Source: Epiperipatus broadwayi (Eukaryota; Onychophora; Udeonychophora; Euonychophora; Peripatidae). Taken from it: a stretch of 64,000 bases of DNA. The translations under genes and the position numbers were made by a program. Positions 61,357 to 64,000 of the stretch are shown here, piece after piece (position 1 is the first letter of the stretch; every line of letters begins with the position of its first letter). Where the stretch lies: NCBI GenBank assembly GCA_028023455.1, contig JAQFVV010000056.1:4177717-4241716 (forward strand). The letters are read 5' to 3'. The notes under the pieces are model-generated. The model worked only from the letters and a program-made list of their open reading frames with translations, ran no database searches and was not told the DNA's origin.

Positions 61357-62370
61357 CAGAATATATATATATATATTTCATTTTTAATATTAAGCATCAG
61401 ATCACTTAAGCAATCTGTATTTTAATGAAAATACTTATAGTATTAAGAGCTAAGGATGATAAATAATCCTTAACATGCCACTCTGATTTAATCTTTCAAT
61501 AATGTCATTAAAATTTAATAGTTTTCTATGTGTAAACTAAATTTATACAAAAACTATTTCTTTAAATTAAAAATATTTTTATTCCCAAATTATCTTTTGA
61601 AAAAAATGGATAGATTAATATTGTTCAAAGTATGTTAATGATATTGCCTTATTCACTTGAAGTTTACTATGATAATAAGGTCCAAATGACCGGTAGCATG
61701 TCCTATACACTGCCTTTAATATTCTTAGACCCTTCTTTTTGATTGGTTTCCCCTATGTTGCTGTTTATATCTTCTCTTTTTATATCTTCATCTGCAATCA
61801 GATTGCTGTTGATTGGTTTCTAGAGTACAAATCCATGGTTTTCTGTCTAATTATTAATCCAAATGTTTTTTTAGAGAACACTTTTCAATCATCACAAGTT
61901 TGGGAATATTATTGTTGTTATGAGAACATTGTTTAATTTATATAACACAATATTTTTTATTATATATACATGAATGTATTCACCAGAATTTTTTTATTTA
62001 TATCTAACTAATCAATAGACAGAATATATATATATATATATCATAATACTGAAATTAAACATAAATAAATGTTTCTATATATCATAATACTGAAATTAAA
62101 CATAAATAAATGTTTCAAACATAGAGTGAGTACTTAGTAAACAAAATATATAAATATATATGTAACAAAAGAAAACTAGAATTAAATACCATTATAAAAA
62201 ATATAAATAAATCTTGGCAATATCAGCTTAACTGCTTGCCTCCAATTCCCATAGCATATACAGAATAGATGCCATTGGAAGATAGCTGTAATGTATTGAT
62301 GTATTATACAAGTATATATTTACATAATGTATATGCATTTTTGATTTGTAATAATATATTTATTTTAAAG
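61357..62370. other. AT-rich DNA between LTR element and exon
   Basis: Contains (TA)n runs at 61361-61376 and 62026-62041 and a 44-bp tandem duplication (62042-62085 and 62086-62115 region, unit 'cataatactgaaattaaaca'). It is probably intron of the gene at 62371 onward. Confidence 0.5.
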
Positions 62371-62476
62371 GCCTCCATCACCAATTTATGATATAATGTG
62401 CCATAACTTTCAACGGAAATGGCTTGAAGACATGAAAGCACAGGAAGTTGTTCGTAAAACAAAGGAGTTAGCCCAA
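62371..62476 (+). CDS. Host gene internal exon 1 of 2, function unknown
   Basis: 106 bp between an AG acceptor ('tttattttaaag') and a GTAAGA donor. Only one frame is open. It starts with one carried base and encodes 35 residues, including 'PPSPIYDIMCHNFQRKWLED' and 'VVRKTKELAQ', charged and probably helical after a proline-rich start. The codon mix and GC content are clearly above the background. The donor leaves phase 0, matching the next exon at 63808. Translation across the junction gives '…RKTKELAQ|LLKEHDIKINLNQT'. I do not recognise the protein. No upstream exon was found with confidence in this window; a long intron holding the transposons, including the 12-kb element, is possible. Confidence 0.75.
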
Positions 62477-63807
62477 GTAAGATATTGATTAACTTAACTT
62501 TTTTATTGTAAAATTTTTTTTTATTCTATCTTTATTAAAGTTGCAATAACAATAACACTGATTGTACTAACAATCTTATATGACTTTCTGATATGCTTAA
62601 TTTATGCCTCCAAAAGCAGTTCTCAAATATATATAAACTACAGAAACTGGTGAAGGAATGCAGATATTTTAATATATCATATGATCTAAAGTTCATTGGT
62701 AATTCAGGTTTACAACATATAACTATGGAGTAAGTGAAGAAAACTGCTTTTAGAAGCATGTGAGTAAGCAAAGAAGAATGTCATGAAAAGATCTACAATT
62801 GATGCATAACACACACACACGCATATATATATATATATATGAATTGCTTGACTTTTAGTTTTACTTGAGTAGTACAAAGAAGTAGAAAACAATTATTGGA
62901 TGTATAGATTAAATATTTTCTTCAAAATTTTATAAGCTACTCCTTATGTTTCCATTGTTTAATTCAAACAAAGATTAGCTTTTCTTGCATTCATCACTCA
63001 TGACTAATTAATTATCTTTAACATTCTGTAATATTTCTATCAGCTTTAAAAATTTATTTCTTGGAATTTTAAATTTGATTTTCACTTTCAATATATAATT
63101 AATTGACAAAGATAAATGAATGCTTTCTTATGTGGGTGCAGTTAAGTTTCTCTTTGAAGCACTGCAGTTGGATTTCCTTTGTCATGGTTATCATAGGCTA
63201 AATTAAAATTAACAACCGGATTTTTCAAACTTCTTGTGTATTATCTTGGTTAGAAATAGATGATCAGAATTGGAAACCATGTTGTAATGAAGATTAATTT
63301 ATTCACTCCATGTTATTACTATTTACTTTTAAAATCATTCATCCCTTTGAACCTGCTTTTAAAAATGATTGTTTTTGACTTGTTAAACTTGAAATATTTT
63401 AGCTTTTATATTTTACTGAGAAAAATATTACGAATCTCTTCTCCCAGATTGTCTGCTGTTTTTTTCTTAAAAACCCAGGGATAATTGACACCCCCAAACT
63501 ATTTATTTGACTTCTCATTGGCCAATTTCCCAAATCAACTTTTACATTTTTTTAAATTAAAGATTTTTCTGTTTCTCTTTTAAAATATTAAAGTTAATAA
63601 ATATTTTACAAATGAAATTAACTTAAATCACCACTTTAAGGCCAAGTTTTAGTTTCTGATTACATTTTTGAATGACATTATTAATTAAATTTGAATATAA
63701 AATTTATGCCTAAAAAGATCTTATTATTAAGATAATTTAAAGTAAATTCTTATTTTGTAATCAATAATTGTTCTTTCTTTCATTGACTACAATTTTATGA
63801 TCTTTAG
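62477..63807 (+). other. Intron
   Basis: 1331 bp from GTAAGA to a pyrimidine-rich acceptor (…atgatctttag). AT-rich, with a (CA)n/(TA)n run at 62811-62840. No other exon seen. Confidence 0.65.
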
Positions 63808-63850
63808 CTTTTAAAGGAACATGACATTAAAATAAATTTAAATCAAACTG
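63808..63850 (+). CDS. Host gene internal exon 2 of 2, function unknown
   Basis: 43 bp between 'gatctttag' and GTAAGT. It encodes 14 residues (LLKEHDIKINLNQT) in phase with the previous exon and leaves one base for the next, so the gene runs beyond the window. It is small, but both splice sites are strong and the frame agrees with the first exon. Confidence 0.7.
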
Positions 63851-64000
63851 GTAAGTAATTTCTGGTTATTTAAATGGACAAATATTGTATTAAAATTATA
63901 TAGTAGATTATTTTATAAATGATTATAAATAATAACATTGATTATTAAATCTATCCATTATCTTAAGGTATAAATTTAAAATTTTGGAGCTATAATTTAC
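63851..64000 (+). other. Start of next intron
   Basis: AT-rich sequence following the donor; no exon before the window ends. Confidence 0.5.

Overview
This is a very AT-rich nuclear DNA window from an animal. The evidence for an animal is spliced exons with GT/AG borders, tRNA-derived SINEs with A-tails and target-site duplications, hAT transposons with 8-bp duplications, a Penelope-like GIY-YIG fragment, a decayed LINE and a Gypsy-type LTR element. I cannot name the lineage from sequence alone. There is no prokaryotic operon, no rRNA and no CRISPR array. Almost the whole window is intergenic or intronic DNA filled with mobile elements of different ages. The only likely host-gene sequence is two short exons near the right edge (62371-62476 and 63808-63850, + strand). 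They are in matching phase, so the gene continues past the window.

Layout. 1-490: hairpin element and (TA)n. 3423-3697: non-autonomous hAT with an 8-bp TSD. 3.7-10.2 kb: AT-rich, unassigned. 10200-10710: inverted-repeat element carrying five hammerhead-ribozyme-like motifs. 11579-11841: near-perfect palindrome sharing a motif with the Penelope-like element. 12977-14065: three ~418-bp repeat units (two direct, one inverted), each with a hammerhead motif. 14.56-15.2 kb: LTR-like repeat, with related copies at 37.0-37.5 and 37.7-38.45 kb. 16316-20264: a decayed autonomous hAT with recognisable transposase pieces on the minus strand. 25535-30530: a 5-kb palindromic structure built of ~450-bp outer arms, TATC/GATA microsatellite blocks and two inverted tRNA-SINEs, with a later SINE in its right arm. 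35.8-36.25 and 46.4-48.9 kb: LINE relics. 40631-41332: compact Penelope-like element with 126-bp terminal inverted repeats around a GIY-YIG endonuclease reading frame.

The most striking object is 49145-61356, a young, apparently complete LTR element of 12.2 kb. Its two LTRs are about 4.44 kb each and nearly identical. The internal region is only about 3.3 kb and encodes a single protein: a long coiled-coil N-terminus followed by a Gypsy-type Gag domain. Protease, reverse transcriptase, RNase H and most of integrase are absent. Directly overlapping the gag stop, in another frame, is a 40-codon remnant that looks like the GPY/F tail of a Gypsy integrase. This marks the element as an internal-deletion derivative that kept gag and the end of pol. 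In architecture it is an animal counterpart of plant LARD and TR-GAG elements.

The other notable theme is self-cleaving RNA. Eight hammerhead-like motifs in two unrelated-looking repeat families share the same tiny stem III and the same stem I, and sit in a window that also holds a Penelope-like element. That matches the known association of minimal type I hammerheads with Penelope-like elements and animal retrozymes.
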